DNA of 64,000 nt from Symbiodinium natans (GCA_905221605.1 CAJNDS010002723.1:638001-702000), one strand, 5' to 3'. Positions 9,713 through 21,155 are shown, numbered from the stretch's first letter. A program made the numbers and translations. The notes: generated by a model from the sequence alone, not told the origin.

Positions 9713-11022
9713 TGCTTTGCTCTCGCCCGGGCCGGTGCGGAGCTTTTTAGGGGATAGGAGTCAATGAACACACCGGGGTATGCCACATCCCCACCACCCT
9801 CTCGCAAGGTAACCAGCAAGGCAGTACCTTTGGCGGGGACTTTGCCAGCAACCGCAAACCACAGTCTACTCCATTCAGGGACATCAATTAGCTCAGGTGT
9901 GAGAAGGATGACTGACGCCTTTGGACAGACTCGGTGAAGCAGGCAGATCGGCCAGGTATGAGTGTCTGGCTTGACCGCCACAGGTGTGCCGGCACGCTTT
10001 ACTGCTGCTTGCTCTGGGTAATGGTATTGCTCCGAAGGCTCCTCCTCAATTTCTGCCTCAGAGGCCATGGCTAAGAACTGGTAGCCCAGCATGTCAACTA
10101 GGCGCTCAAGTGGCAGGTGGGGGAGCCACATGTCCAGCACAAGTTTCATCGTGGGGCCCAGCTTGTGATACGGTAGTGGCAGGCCCGTCAGGTGCGGCTT
10201 TGCTTCTGCCAAGAGGACTTTGATGCATTCACTTCGTAGGTCTGCGATACCCCGATTCGAGGCAGGGGGCAGCCGGAGAAATTTCTCCAGGTCGGGGCGA
10301 GTTATCAGTCGTCCTAGTACGGATTTGACGAATGCTTGGGAATCTTCCGGCAGCGCGTGGGCTGCGTCGTGCCAGGGCGGCAAATCCTCTGATGCTGGTG
10401 TTGGAGGTGGCAACGACTGGGAGGTGTTAAGCTCCTTCCCACTGACCTCGCTGTGTTTGTGTTCCCTGACCCGGGGAGGGATCGGTGGTGCAGGAGGTCG
10501 GGGGCTATTGCCCGGCCAGAAAACGCTGGGTTGATTCAGTGGTGGAGCCTGCATGGGCAAGGGCGACAGGGCTGCCTCCCTACCCGCTTCGTGTCCGGTG
10601 ACTGCACATGCCCAAGGGGGGGCATCTATCGCGCCAACAGGCAGAGCACTCTGTGGTGTAGATAACACACGCCCCGTAAGGGCACTGCGATGTGGCATGA
10701 TGCCAATGCCTGGTCTCCCTGCATGCAGGAGAAAACAGCGAACGGTGGATTGCAGGGCGAAACAAATTGAGTTGCTGTCTCTCAAGAAGGCAGAGTGATC
10801 CAGGCGCAGCAGATGTTGCACTTCCGGCGGGAAGCATTGGCACCAACCGGCTGCATCCATTTCATCAGGCCGGATGACGCCTGCTTGCAGCTGCCTGGTC
10901 ATCGCGATATCACTAGTCCCTATAGTGGCCAGTGCAGTTAGCTGTCCTCGCTTGGCAACAAAGACCTGGAGCAAGTGCGATCCCGCAGGGATCGTGTAAG
11001 GTTGACACGCATAGGACTCCAT
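9676..11022 (-). CDS. Hypothetical protein, about 448 aa, 3' end frameshifted
   Basis: Minus-strand ORF; the ATG at 11022 (MESYACQPYT) is preferred over a GTG four codons upstream. A Pro-rich linker lies around residues 160-215. A helical region follows with MWLPHLPLERLVDMLGYQF near residue 310. No catalytic motif was recognised. The last residues (SAPARARAKQC onward) probably lie past a frameshift, because a neighbouring frame continues from 9712. A short plus-strand stretch at 13270-13432 encodes a related segment (LWLPGLSLEWLIDMLAHQF), so this belongs to a repeated family that could be host genes or mobile-element cargo. Confidence 0.5.
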   Translation of the reverse strand: MESYACQPYTIPAGSHLLQVFVAKRGQLTALATIGTSDIAMTRQLQAGVIRPDEMDAAGWCQCFPPEVQHLLRLDHSAFLRDSNSICFALQSTVRCFLLHAGRPGIGIMPHRSALTGRVLSTPQSALPVGAIDAPPWACAVTGHEAGREAALSPLPMQAPPLNQPSVFWPGNSPRPPAPPIPPRVREHKHSEVSGKELNTSQSLPPPTPASEDLPPWHDAAHALPEDSQAFVKSVLGRLITRPDLEKFLRLPPASNRGIADLRSECIKVLLAEAKPHLTGLPLPYHKLGPTMKLVLDMWLPHLPLERLVDMLGYQFLAMASEAEIEEEPSEQYHYPEQAAVKRAGTPVAVKPDTHTWPICLLHRVCPKASVILLTPELIDVPEWSRLWFAVAGKVPAKGTALLVTLREGGGDVAYPGVFIDSYPLKSSAPARARAKQCSQSISPLPCS

Positions 11023-11224
11023 GGCTGCAATCACCGAACGCGGCCTAACCTGCTGTCAAGAGTGGCAACCTAGACAGTTTCAAGAAACGAAGTTGGGCAA
11101 CAATCAGCACCGGAGGCAACACCAATCACAGAAAAGGAAACAAAACAACAAGAAAGAGTCAGCAACCTCCAGTTGGCAACATCATCGAAAAAGCTTGTAT
11201 TGGTCAGAAACAGCAAGCGGCAAG

Positions 11225-12438
11225 TCAATAATCATTCGCAAAGCTTGTCCAGCCTCCAAACGGCAGTGCCAGCGATTCTTCCGATAAGTCCAGATTACAT
11301 GCTGCGACGTTAAAGTCGTGCAATTCAAGACCAAGGAAGATCGAGGACCTAGCCTTGATCACTACACTCAGAATGGAAGTTATGGCATTACTGGGTTCCA
11401 ATGGGGCCATAGAAGCACAGAAAAGCAAGAGGTTGCCTGTCGTAAACGCCTGCCTAACTGATGACGCAACTCTGGCGCAACACGAGAACTCTCTGAGCGT
11501 ATCGTGCAGCCACTGCATTGCAAAACAAGTTAGGGGAGCTGCCACAAGGAAAGGGGATGCTAACTTTGGATTGCTGATATGGATGGCTTCATTTGAAGTT
11601 CAGGACGGCTGAGGAGAGTGGCCCAAATCAACTCTGAACGCCCCAAGTCATAGAGGAAAAACGGAATATCTTGTTGTTCTTTGAGATAGTGCATCGCAAC
11701 AGGATCATGCAACACCAGCGCAATTATCTGATAGGTTTGCTGTAACACCTGAATGGTGCTGCCAAGGAACTTATTGAGGTTATCTTCGCTTTTGCAAATC
11801 AAAGCAAGTTTGTTTTCCTTGGTCTTCTGTGTTAGAACACCAAGAAATTTGGAAGGCTTCTAACATGCAAGAGTGTGACTCATATGAGGGCTGCAGTTTT
11901 CCTGCACCTGCGAGATAGCAAGTTCAATAAGCTGTCCAATTCAGCAAGTGGATTGGATTGCCGTTAAGAATCGCTGAAAATGTGGCGGCAAGGCAACGAC
12001 CAACTCAGGCTGCCGACATTTAGCGCAATTGCAATCAATTTTAAGCAGAAGATTGAACTGAGTATTTGCCAGGAATGGCCGCAACAGCCTCAGTATAGAC
12101 GTCGATAAAACCCTGAAGATTATTGGGCTTTTTCACTGGCCAAACTGATGTAAGCTTCAACAAAAAGGTGACTCATTCTGGCTCAAAATGTTTCCTCAAT
12201 GCTGTATCCGTTGGCAGCACGAAATAGGGCAGCTTGTTTGTGGAATGGCGCAACAAAGAAGCACAGTTCTCTTTGGACCACTGAGCACACGAAAGGACCT
12301 AGAAACAGCTGCAACAGGGCAGTAAAGGCCAGCGATATTCCTGCATATTTGCTCACGCAGTGAGCTGGGGATCTCGAATTGAAAACGATAAGAGGTATTT
12401 CGCCTCCTGCAAGCGGCAATCTCGGGGAAATTCTTCAA
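11225..12438 (-). pseudogene. Scattered fragments related to the 8.5-11 kb gene
   Basis: Short minus-strand frames lie at 12438-12196, 11802-11560 and 11545-11225. The first contains PEIAACR, as in the fragment near 9250. The second has a Leu-rich helical stretch (LGSTIQVLQQTYQIIALVLH). No continuous gene is visible. The stretch 11035-11225 shows nothing recognisable. Similarity was judged by eye. Confidence 0.3.
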
Positions 12439-12448
12439 GGCTTCCCTT

Positions 12449-12946
12449 TTGCTTGATCTCTCGCATCATGATCAGTTGATTGTTGCTTGCGGCTTGGATG
12501 AAAAACAACCGGTGTTTCAGGAGAAGTCAGCTGCCCTTTTGGTCAAAGGGAGTACCACAATTTTGAATATCGATCATGAAGATGGACTCTGGGCAGACTC
12601 CAATCTGCTTGAGCAGGTCACAGGAGTGGCATCTAGGCATGAACAGAATTGCTCCTTGATGCACCGAAACGATGACATTGCCCGCAGTTGTGCCCCCTGG
12701 ATGGCAACTAAGAGAAGTGCCATTCTTCAGAAAATGGGAGAGCTCTTCCACCTTCCCTCGGATTCTGACAAGCAGATATTGAAAAGCACCTTTGTCAGCA
12801 GTGAAGTCTTCATCGTCGCGGCTGGGAGCAGGCATACATTCCGGTGCGTTCCATTCTTCAAGGAGGCCATTTCTGTGGCAGGGCTGCGCAAAGGCCTTGA
12901 ATTTGCTGGAGTTCAGGCACATCGTTGCAGCTTCCAGTCATTATGA
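12449..12946 (+). CDS. Hypothetical ORF, 165 codons
   Basis: Open plus-strand frame, MLDLSHHDQL to HRCSFQSL, with no recognised domain. The opposite strand is also open over most of it (12922-12527), so the coding strand is uncertain. It lies in the zone with rearranged relatives of the 9.7-11 kb gene and may be an exon or remnant. Confidence 0.25.
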   Translation: MLDLSHHDQLIVACGLDEKQPVFQEKSAALLVKGSTTILNIDHEDGLWADSNLLEQVTGVASRHEQNCSLMHRNDDIARSCAPWMATKRSAILQKMGELFHLPSDSDKQILKSTFVSSEVFIVAAGSRHTFRCVPFFKEAISVAGLRKGLEFAGVQAHRCSFQSL

Positions 12947-13066
12947 CGCACGGAGCCTGCAGAGGTAATGGATTTCTACATCATCTTTGTGCCAGATTAT
13001 CTTGGAAATTTTTTGTCTGGTGAGTTGATGATATTCGTCCTGACCTCTGATGTCGCATAGCCTTCC

Positions 13067-13432
13067 TTGGCCAACTCGATCACTTCCAGAGTGGCTGTTG
13101 AGGAAATGCTGTCTAGGATTTTCGGAAATTTAGTTGATGGGCTTGCTAGCCCATCTGGGCGCATCAACAACCTCTTGCAAAGCCATGATCTGCACCTTTT
13201 CATTCGAACCCATCTGGACCCAAGGAGAGGCGCTTCTGGACCCAAGGAGAGGCGCTTAAACACCAAGTAACGGAGCTGCCCAGTGGAGTCTCCTGCATCG
13301 CAAGCTGCTACTCACAGCTATTGCAGCTGTGGCTGCCCGGGCTGTCCCTGGAGTGGCTAATCGACATGCTAGCACACCAGTTCCCGATGCCAAGTCTTGA
13401 GGAGCCCTTTTCACAAACTAACGGTCAGTAAA
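13067..13432 (+). pseudogene. Fragment related to the 9676-11022 protein, opposite strand
   Basis: Two plus-strand frames separated by a stop at 13268. The second encodes LWLPGLSLEWLIDMLAHQF then SLEEPFSQTNGQ and a stop, matching MWLPHLPLERLVDMLGYQF of the minus-strand protein. A direct repeat of about 22 bp lies at 13214-13257 (CTGGACCCAAGGAGAGGCGC, twice). Confidence 0.4.
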
Positions 13433-13439
13433 AGCAAGA

Positions 13440-16400
13440 ACGCCTTTAGGACTTTTACTGGCGTGCCACGTGCTTTTGTTTCAGCTGTCAGCCAAACTTC
13501 CGCTCAGTTCCTTTCAGCGTAAGTTTAAAGGTTTGAGTTGTTTCGGTTCTGGACTTTAGGTCCAGGTAACGGATGTTGAGGTTTTCCTATGCCTCCACAA
13601 TGCCTCCACTGCAATATACATTTCTATGCAAGTCTTCTTTCACTCAGTACAAACTTCTGTCCCCCTTCTGACTCTAACACTGTGTTTTCAAGCTTATTGT
13701 AGACGCCCTGCAAGCTGACAGAAGTTGTCGTGGAGATTTCGCCCCTGTAATGCCAAATCTGAAAACACACTGGAAAAGACTGGACTGCGCGGAGAATGCA
13801 TGTTTCTCGTGCTTGACCTGAAACTTCCAAAAACTTCGTGTGTCCTTGGGGTAAGTGTGCATGTGTTGCACACGTCTGGTAACAAAAACTCTACGAAACA
13901 CGCTCTTTCGCTGCTCTGGAATATTTTGCGCAACTGCTTGATTCTGGCGCCACTTAGATGAAAGATATTGGCTTCTCCACCTTCCAAAGTGTTCAGGGTC
14001 AGTGCGTGCTGGGTTGTGTTTGAGCTCTGCATTTTTCACGCCTTCTTGGCGCGCTCCTCACTTTCGGCTTTGACCTTCGCTTCTTTGAGTTGTTGACGGT
14101 CCAAATAACATTCACGTGGAACATTCCACAAGCTTTGACGTTCTCAATCTGCTTCTGGGTCGTCGCTTTTGTGAGGCTGGTCATCAGCTCATCGTCGCAG
14201 TTTTTCATCATCGTTGTCCTGCTTGTCGCGGTCATTGTCACTCTTCCTGTTGTCTTCTGAAGCATCCGAGCCCTCGTGATCGGACTGGGTGGAATAATCA
14301 CTCGAATCCACATCCGACCCCTCTTGCTAAAGCTCAAGCTCAGCCTCGGGCTGGGTGTATCCGCCAACTTTGGAATAAACGAGTGGCCCGTATGGGGATG
14401 CTTTGACACAGAATGCTTTGGAAATGCAGCTTGTTGCTCAAGAATACTCAAGACTGATGAGGCAACGAAAGAAGCAATCACTGGCAAAAAGGCGCACCGA
14501 ATGAGGTCGTCCATCTCATTCTTGATGAAGAAAATGGTCAAAAAAACCCTAGGATAAACCAAAAGTAGGTAATGTCAACCACACTAAGCCCTGACTAGGC
14601 TTTATGAAAAGCTTGTCTACGAACCGCCTATCTAATGTCGGTTATATATCGTCTAACCCAGAGACCGAAAACAACGAATAAGACTACTGAAACCAATTTT
14701 TTTTGTTGGGGCGGAGTGGGTGGGTTGGAAGTCAAGCCTGTCTAATTGGGGAGGTTGAGTTTCTTAGTTGGGTGCGTCGAGCTTGGGAGAGATGAAGGTT
14801 GTTCGGGCGGGGGGAGGAGCGTGTTTACATGGGGGGGTTCATTATTTGGAAGAGACAGGAAAAAACATGAGCATACGAGATCCTTGCCCCATCGACCCAC
14901 CTCCAATAAAACAACAAACCTTGTCATGCAATTTTCAAAAGTTATGGGGCCGAGCCTGTTTAAATGTGGGTCTTGTTAATCGCGCGGAATTTTTTTTGGA
15001 GGTTTGCAGCTTAGCCGGATTACTTGGTGAGGGTGTTTAAATTGTGCTGAAGGTGTCCACCCGCGCCAAAACCTGACCAATTGGGGGGGTGTTTACTACT
15101 CACTAACGCTAGCTGCAGTAAATCGCAATAGCCTTGGCCCCCATTTTGCTCTTAATCTTGTTGTCCACTGCCTGCGTAGCCTGCCACATGCATGTGACTC
15201 TGTGGACTTTGTTGAGACGTCGTGTCATGTCGTGTCGGCTCGTATCATGCCAACAGTGAATTCCCCCCCGCCCTACAACCAAAACCCGATGGAACGCCTG
15301 AATTTTTTTAAACGCAGCAAAGGAGCTAAAGCCTAAAAGGCCGAAGAGCACCTCCAAACATCTACGGACAAGACCCAGGCCATTAACTCAATAAGGTCAT
15401 CCCTGGTGCTTACATGTCCAACAAATCCAGCAAGCCACATGCTTTGACTGTTTTGAGTAATCGCAACATGTGCGTAGATACCGATGGGCAAGTCGAAGCG
15501 CGCATCGAAGCAGGCGTGGTCCGGCTGTGATGAACAGCTGGCAACTGTTGACTTACGCCTCGGGCATGATTGCTTGACTCTGCCTGTCAGGATGGTGCTT
15601 GCAGCATCTGTTTTTTTGGTGTTCATGTGGGCCCTGTTCTCTCAAGTGTGTTGTGTGTCGCATCCCGGTTACTTTGCACGTTGCGTCGGCTGCAGCACCT
15701 GCGCCACGTGCAGGTTCCTGCGGAGAAGCAAGCTGGAGGCAGCGAGAGCGATGTGGAGCCTGCCTTTGCATTAAATGGCGCTACTGAAGGTTTAGGGCTT
15801 AGGGTTTGGGGTTTGGGGTTTAGGGTTTAGAAGATGTGAGCAACGATGAGCAGCAATGTTTTGCATGACATGCCACCACAGTAGACCGAGTGAGGCCCGC
15901 ACCGGCAGCCAGACCAAAGAGGCTTCTAATCAGGTCTTTATAGTTCCACATGCACGGGCCAAGGGGACTAGATTGGTTTATTGAAAACGGAGAAGCCGGA
16001 GACCAAAAAGCTGCACCCCAGTGCCCCCCATCCAAAGGATGTGCGCCTGAATGCGCCGCTCGAAGCATGGCTTCGCCCTCTTGGCCTCCAGCGGCTGTTG
16101 ACTCTTCTCTCGCGTTTGGGGGCTTTGGGGGGTGTTTCGGGGGGCTTCGGACTCCGCAATTGAGAAGTTGTATCTTCAGAGGCGCGGTGGGGTGATGCCG
16201 CAGACTTACGCATGAGGTCCTCACACCGTTGAGAAGGGGGGGTCTTTGAGATGCAGTGCGTAGCGGAGCGCAGCTTCGAAGCCTTCTCGGGGATATGATT
16301 TTCATCGTTCTCTCTGGAATTGAAACTCCGCTCCGTCATGGGAATCGTACCCAGGCAGAGACTCCAAGTCCGAGTGGTGGAGGAGCTCGGCCAGCTTTCG

Positions 16401-16730
16401 CTGCTCCCCCTTGTGACCAGCAAGGTGCCGCGGTGCCTCCATGGGGCGTTTTTTGGGGCCTTTCAGAGGGGTTCAAGGCGATTGCAAGGGGGCACAGCTG
16501 GTATGGAGGTCTCCGCCTTGCCTCTGCCGGGCTGAGTTGTGTGCAGTTCCGTGTTCGCTCGTTGTTTGTTTCTCGCCTAAATTTTGGGGGTTCTTCGAAA
16601 CCAAAGCAGCGCTCGCAGCTTTCAAGACTCCGAGGCAGCCTTGGAGGCGCTCGCGCGGCTGAAGAAGCCCCTGGAGAGATGTGCCAAGAGCGACAAGGCC
16701 CCGAATGGGGAGGCGCAAGTTCACCTCACT
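13440..16730. other. Mostly non-coding stretch
   Basis: No convincing gene. A short minus-strand acidic reading frame around 14300-14180 (SDHEGSDASEDNRKSDND) could be a C-terminal exon but is isolated. 14700-15100 is G-rich on plus. A TTTAGGG array sits at 15789-15830. 15950-16700 has several short open frames in both strands with no recognised product; part may be 5' sequence of the downstream gene. Confidence 0.4.
15789..15830 (+). repeat. Interstitial telomere-like array (TTTAGGG)
   Basis: About six heptamers of TTTAGGG/TTTGGGG, the plant and dinoflagellate type telomere unit, inside the window rather than at an end. Confidence 0.85.
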
Positions 16731-16736
16731 TGAGCC

Positions 16737-18850
16737 ATGTCCACACGGAAAGATTGCCAGGAGGATCGGATGGGAGAGCCCGTGATGTTTAAGTTCAAGG
16801 GCCTCCCGAGCTTCAAGGTGCACGTCGAGGTGATGGATGAGGCGCTATGGCCCAGCATCCGGTCGGTGGACCTGCACTGCGGCGGGGACATCAATGACCG
16901 CTTCAAGCCCGACTTTCAGCTGCCCCACCCGGACATGGTTTTCACCGAAGCGAAGCAGTACTGGCGAGAGCGCTTCAGCAGAGGGTACATGGAGGCGCGC
17001 CACAAGGCAGGGGACAACACCACCCACCCAACGACGGCCATGGGGCCCTTGTGGGTGAAGCATGGGCCGGATGCGATGGTGGAGTTCCTTACTGAGTTGA
17101 TCGTAGACGCTGTGCTGGCCATTGTCAAGGATGGTAGCCATGAGCGGATGCGTGCCTTTCGTGCCTTTGCCCCACAGCTGTCTTCGACAGAGGCGCCCGT
17201 GGCTCTTGGGGCGGCTCCCGAACCGGCTCCCCAGGCTCCCGGGGCGACGGCAGGGCTTCCTGGCCTTCCAAAGCTGAAGGGTGAAGATTCTGCAGACTCT
17301 TACCTCCGAGCCGATCTTCTCAACTTGTTTTCGCCCGAGGCGCCCATGGCGGCGTTTCCCAAGCTGAACGGGGAGGACGTCTACCTCCCCGCCGACCAGC
17401 AGACAAGCCCTCCGCTTCTCCTCGGCCTGGCCGCCGGGGTCTGGAAGGCGGTGAAGCGGAGGGACCAAGCCTTACAGCAAAGCTTGGACAAGGTTAAACG
17501 GATCGCCGGCGGCGAGCTCTTGAAAGCTGCCCTGAATGCACCGGTGGCCTATAGATCTGCGAAGAAAGGAAAGCTGCTGTCTGGCCCGGTCCTCATGTTC
17601 CTCTTAGAACAGGGTGAGCAGGACGAGTTCGACCAGCTGGTTGCCCAGGACCTTCAAACAGCGTACAGCAGCCGCATCCAAGCGCTACTGGACGCAGGGG
17701 CCCGGATCAATGCCAGGTACTTGATGTATCCCATCGGAACAAACTGCGGCCTGGGAGAGTTTCCGATCATCTGCCTGGCAGGGCATGATCCGACCATCAC
17801 CGCATTCTTGTTGGAACGCGAGGCTGACGTCAACCGTCCCAGTGTTCACAATTTCTTTCCTGCAGGAAACCCGCTTTGGATTGCCATTTGGCGAGGGCAA
17901 GAGGCCATGATCGACAAGCTGCTCGAGCGAAAAGAGCCTAAGGACGGTGAGTCGAACATGCCGAACGTGTTCCTCGATGTCAATAGTTTTGGCTGGTATC
18001 CGGACTCCTCGCCTCTGACACTCAACCAAGAGCCTGCCGGGTGCAACGTGCTGGCGTTGGCCTCAACGCTTCTGGGTATCCGCCACATCAACAGGCTCCT
18101 GGAGATGGGTGCACAGCTGGGTGACTGTCCGAACGAGTTGGCTTCTTTCCTTCTGGAGAACGCTCGACCACTTGCCCGGCATGTGGCCAAGGGCCAGCCC
18201 CAGAACATGGCGAATGGCAGCGTGCTTCAACAGACCAGCGGTATGAGGATCGAGGTACTGGTACAGGAAATCTTGCGTGATGATGAATCGCGGAGGCGAT
18301 TCTTGGATGCGATTGACAGGGCCTGCCATAGTCTTGGCTCCGAGGACTACTGTGCTTTCATGCGGATGCTGTCCGACCTGATTGGAAGGGCTCCGGCCGC
18401 AGCCGCCAGGCTCTGTGATGAGAGCCTGCAGCAGCCCAAGGTGAATGACCATCGCCGCCACCCACTCAGAGCCTCGTGCCTCTTCTCGAAGCATGAGCAG
18501 CAGTACAACGCCTATGTGGGCACCTGGGTCTGGGACAGCGAAGCCCCCTTTGCCGATAAGCTCGCACCGCCGCCACAGTATCGCAGATCTCTGCGCGACA
18601 TACTGATGATAAAGGACAGCATGCATATCTGCGGATTTTTCCGCACCTTCTGGGAGATTGCTAGGGAAATTGTGCTGCCGGACCAACGCCAAATTCTCTT
18701 TTGCAACATTTCCGTCCTGCGCACGCCGACGATTGTCCGATTTCAGCAAAATTCAGGGCTGTTTGGCTTTTGGATCGAAGGTCAGAGATGGAACTTCAGG
18801 GTCCAAGCTGCTAGGCTGCTAGGGCTGCTCGTTAGAGTTGAGGGAAAGAA
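16737..18850 (+). CDS. Ankyrin-repeat exon of a TRP-like channel gene
   Basis: Long plus-strand ORF from ATG 16737 (MSTRKDCQED). The frame remains open to 18881, but the last codons are probably past the exon end. Residues of about 310-460 hold degenerate ankyrin repeats: SRIQALLDAGARINARY, FLLEREADVNRPS, PLWIAIWRGQEAMIDKLLE and INRLLEMGAQLG. The N-terminal 300 residues are not recognised, with a Pro/Ala-rich linker around 155-180. Downstream plus-strand exons encode membrane segments and a pore, so this is probably the cytoplasmic N-terminus of an ankyrin-TRP type cation channel. A separate soluble ankyrin protein is the alternative. The ATG is the first in a long open frame; no transcript signal was identified. 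Confidence 0.7.
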
Positions 18851-18853
18851 GCC

Positions 18854-19005
18854 AGGAACATCATCAACATCAGCATCCTGAGAGCGATGAACGGCCTCCC
18901 CCAAGACCAGCTTGTCTGCCTCTTCAAAGACAGCGCGGTGTTCAGAGCCATCGCATTGTACGTCTGGACTGTATATCAGCCAGCGCAGCTCGGCATCTTC
19001 AGTTC
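18854..19005 (+). CDS. Channel gene, candidate exon 2
   Basis: A different frame from the ankyrin exon, open across ARNIINISILRAMNGLPQDQ and ending in a hydrophobic stretch (AIALYVWTVYQPAQLGIF) that could be the first membrane helix. GCCAG precedes it as a possible acceptor. The exact splice joining it to the ankyrin exon was not resolved; a frameshift is possible. Confidence 0.45.
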
Positions 19006-19110
19006 CCATTCGCAGACGGTGTCAGTTGTAGATCTTCTTCAAGGCAATACGCAACAGCCTTGCACAGCATTCCTGAACTAAGCCTTCCACGCTCCTCTTA
19101 GCCTGCCAGA

Positions 19111-19112
19111 GA

Positions 19113-19143
<31 letters not shown>
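19111..19143. repeat. (GA)n microsatellite
   Basis: Nearly pure GA dinucleotides in a putative intron of the channel gene. Confidence 0.9.
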
Positions 19144-19364
19144 TGTGTCAGATTGCAGGATCTGCCCCCTGAAAGCAAGCCACTTGACTTGGGGGCCCTG
19201 TAAGGTATTTCATCGATGTTTGGAGCACTTTCGCACAGCTGGTGTCTCTTCTCGTGTGGTGGCAGTGCCTCGGTGCAAGCAGATGCCCGGGCTGGGTGTT
19301 TTTTCATCATTGCTCACTGATGTCAGTGGTTCTAGGGTCTCGGCGCCATTTTATTTATGGGCAG

Positions 19365-19542
19365 GAACTCTGGCAACAGCACCTGGGTGGTGATTCTTTG
19401 GATTGGCTTTACCTCCGTGGTCTTCCTGGACACCTCGAACTTGCTGCTGAACCTCGCCCAGCTGGAGCTCCCTTCTCGCAAGCTCATGGTGCAGGTGATC
19501 ATTGGCTTCTGGATGTCGGCCTTGACACTTGACAAAATAAAA
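19365..19542 (+). CDS. Channel gene, transmembrane exon
   Basis: Preceded by TTTATGGGCAG and followed by GT. It encodes N-S-G-N-S-T then WVVILWIGFTSVVFLDTSN, an amphipathic LLLNLAQLELPSRK linker and VQVIIGFWMSALTL, which fit two membrane helices. A telomere-like CCCTAAA array follows at 19681. Its place between the ankyrin exon and the pore exon supports one channel gene. Confidence 0.6.
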
Positions 19543-19680
19543 GTTGGGGCCAAGACCGGGGGGTTTCCCAGGTGCTTAGGTTGCTCCCTTGAACGATGGG
19601 CGATTAGGCCCTCTAATCCCCTACTCGTATAATCAACCCTACAAAAGGCCTTTTTAAGCGGTTATGGGGTAACCCGTAAA

Positions 19681-19774
19681 CCCTAAACCCTAAAACCCTA
19701 CACCCTAAACCCTAAACCCTAAACCCTAAACTCCAAACCCTAAACCCTAAACCCCAAACCCTAAACCCTAAACC
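19681..19774 (+). repeat. Interstitial telomere-like array (CCCTAAA)
   Basis: About 13 heptamers with variants, in a putative intron and just upstream of the candidate exon at 19830-19917. Confidence 0.9.
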
Positions 19775-19829
19775 GTCCATGCTGGGAGATACCTCAGAGA
19801 TGCACCCCCAAGGACCTGGGGAGGCACCC

Positions 19830-19917
19830 GCGCGGACAGCCACTCTGCCATGGCCTCGGGCCTCCCCCTCTGCCTCATGGGCATCATGTACGAGCCGCCT
19901 GAGATGAAAGTGGAGGG
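19830..19917 (+). CDS. Channel gene, weak candidate exon
   Basis: Open stretch containing SAMASGLPLCLMGIMYEPPE between a telomere-like array and a microsatellite. GC content matches the neighbouring exons. No clear splice sites; low confidence. Confidence 0.3.
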
Positions 19918-19957
19918 AGGGAGGGGGAGGGGAAAGTTCTGGGCCCTTGCTGTCGCA

Positions 19958-20078
19958 TATATATATATATGTAATGTATGTATGTATGTATGTATGTATG
20001 TATGTATGTATGTATGTATGTATGTATGTATGTATGTATGTATGTATGTATGTATGTATATATATATATATATATATG
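19958..20078. repeat. (TA)n and (TATG)n microsatellite
   Basis: TA repeats, about 20 copies of a TATG tetramer, then TA repeats again. This sits in a putative intron. Open frames through it (YVCM repeats) are artefacts. Confidence 0.95.
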
Positions 20079-20139
20079 TTTTTGTTTTTTTTGTTTTTTG
20101 GTTCCTTTTTTTGAAGGAGTCCCCTCCCCCCCACTTTCG

Positions 20140-20265
20140 AGGCTCCGGCTCTACCACCCCCTGGGCCTCCCACTGGGCCGCAACCTGCTGCCCATCCTCA
20201 AGGCCGCCCAGACCAAGGAGTTCGTGGCGATGCTGATCCTGATCATCTCCATCCTGCTGGCTGGG
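20140..20265 (+). CDS. Channel gene, S4-S5 linker and S5 exon
   Basis: Encodes RLYHPLGLPLGRNLLPILKA then a strongly hydrophobic FVAMLILIISILLAG, consistent with the S4-S5 linker and S5 of a six-helix cation channel. The exon ends GGG and the following intron begins GTTTAGGG. The 5' boundary is uncertain. Confidence 0.65.
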
Positions 20266-20393
20266 GTTTAGGGTTTGGGGTTTGGGGTTTAGGGTTTAGG
20301 GTTTAGGGTTTAGGATTCGAAGGTAAGAGTGAGAGAAGAGCAAAACGTGAGCCCAAAAGATGGCGCGGTTGATCCTGTAGATGCCCTGCAGAG
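20266..20393 (+). repeat. Intron beginning inside a TTTAGGG array
   Basis: Joining LLAG (exon ending 20265) to ATFLAACVEF (exon starting 20394) keeps frame and uses GT at 20266 and AG at 20393. The first 47 bases of the intron are TTTAGGG/TTTGGGG heptamers, so the donor GT is provided by the repeat itself (GTTTAGGG). Confidence 0.65.
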
Positions 20394-21015
20394 GCGACCT
20401 TCCTGGCCGCCTGTGTGGAGTTCCGGGAGTTCGAGGGGCAGCTGCTTCCGGTCGCGGTACGTACATGGCAGACCCTGATCGTGGGGGAGTCTTCGCTCTT
20501 CGACGTGGACAACTACGAGCACCACGCCCTGCGCTATCTCGTGGTCTCCTTCCTCTTCTTCGTGTGTAACATCGTGCTCATGAACATCTTCATCAGCGTT
20601 ACGGGCGCCGGCTACGAGGAGGAGCGTGCCAACATCGAGGGCACCTTCAGCGCGGAGCGCTTCCGGGTGTGCATGGAGAACGTGGAGGTCACGGGCTGGT
20701 CCCGGTTCTTCGTGTTGGTGGCCATGGTTTCGGCCCTGCTCGTCCGGATGATGGTGAGCCTGGCGCTGGGGGAGGTGCTGGTCTTCGTGTCGGAGGCCTG
20801 CGCCCTGCTCATCTGGCTGGTGCTCTTCCTCCTCCAGTGGCACTTCTGCCACGAGGCCACGAAGCTCCGCGTGAAGCCCGAGGACCTGGAGCCCGAGGCA
20901 AGGAAGTACTTCTGGATCTGCGTGCCATCCCAGAGGCTGGAGGTGGACGAGGACGCCCCGGACGTGAACCTGCTCAACGAGACGCTTGGGCCCGCACCCA
21001 GCGCATTGAACCCGA
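20394..21015 (+). CDS. Channel gene, pore and S6 exon
   Basis: Open frame encoding ATFLAACVEFREFEG, a pore-like TWQTLIVGESSLFD, then YLVVSFLFFVCNIVLMNIFI, typical of S6 in TRP/polycystin-type channels, followed by an acidic GYEEERANIE. Two further hydrophobic stretches follow (FFVLVAMVSALLVRMMVSL and SEACALLIWLVLFLLQW), which is unusual after S6. The tail (VKPEDLEPEARKYFW, then an acidic stretch) looks cytoplasmic. It would conduct cations across a membrane. TRP subfamily and gating cannot be told from sequence alone. The 3' boundary is uncertain, just before CATA microsatellites. Confidence 0.72.
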
Positions 21016-21037
21016 GAGGTTTCGCGTCATCCTCCTC

Positions 21038-21155
21038 ATATACATATACACATACATATGTTTCATAATATCAATCATGCATACGTATCTATTTATCTAT
21101 CTATCTATCTATCTATATTCTATACACATACATATATATATATACATATATATCT
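21038..21155. repeat. CATA, TATC and TA microsatellites
   Basis: Short runs of ACATATACAT, TATC and TA repeats in the intron after the pore exon. Confidence 0.9.

Noticed and set aside
16727-16736. Antisense GGCTCAAG beside the ankyrin ORF start as a spliced-leader relic
   Set aside because: Wrong strand for the gene and only about eight matching bases.
19712-20271. ORFs encoding YVCM or IHTY repeats
   Set aside because: Translation of a TATG microsatellite.
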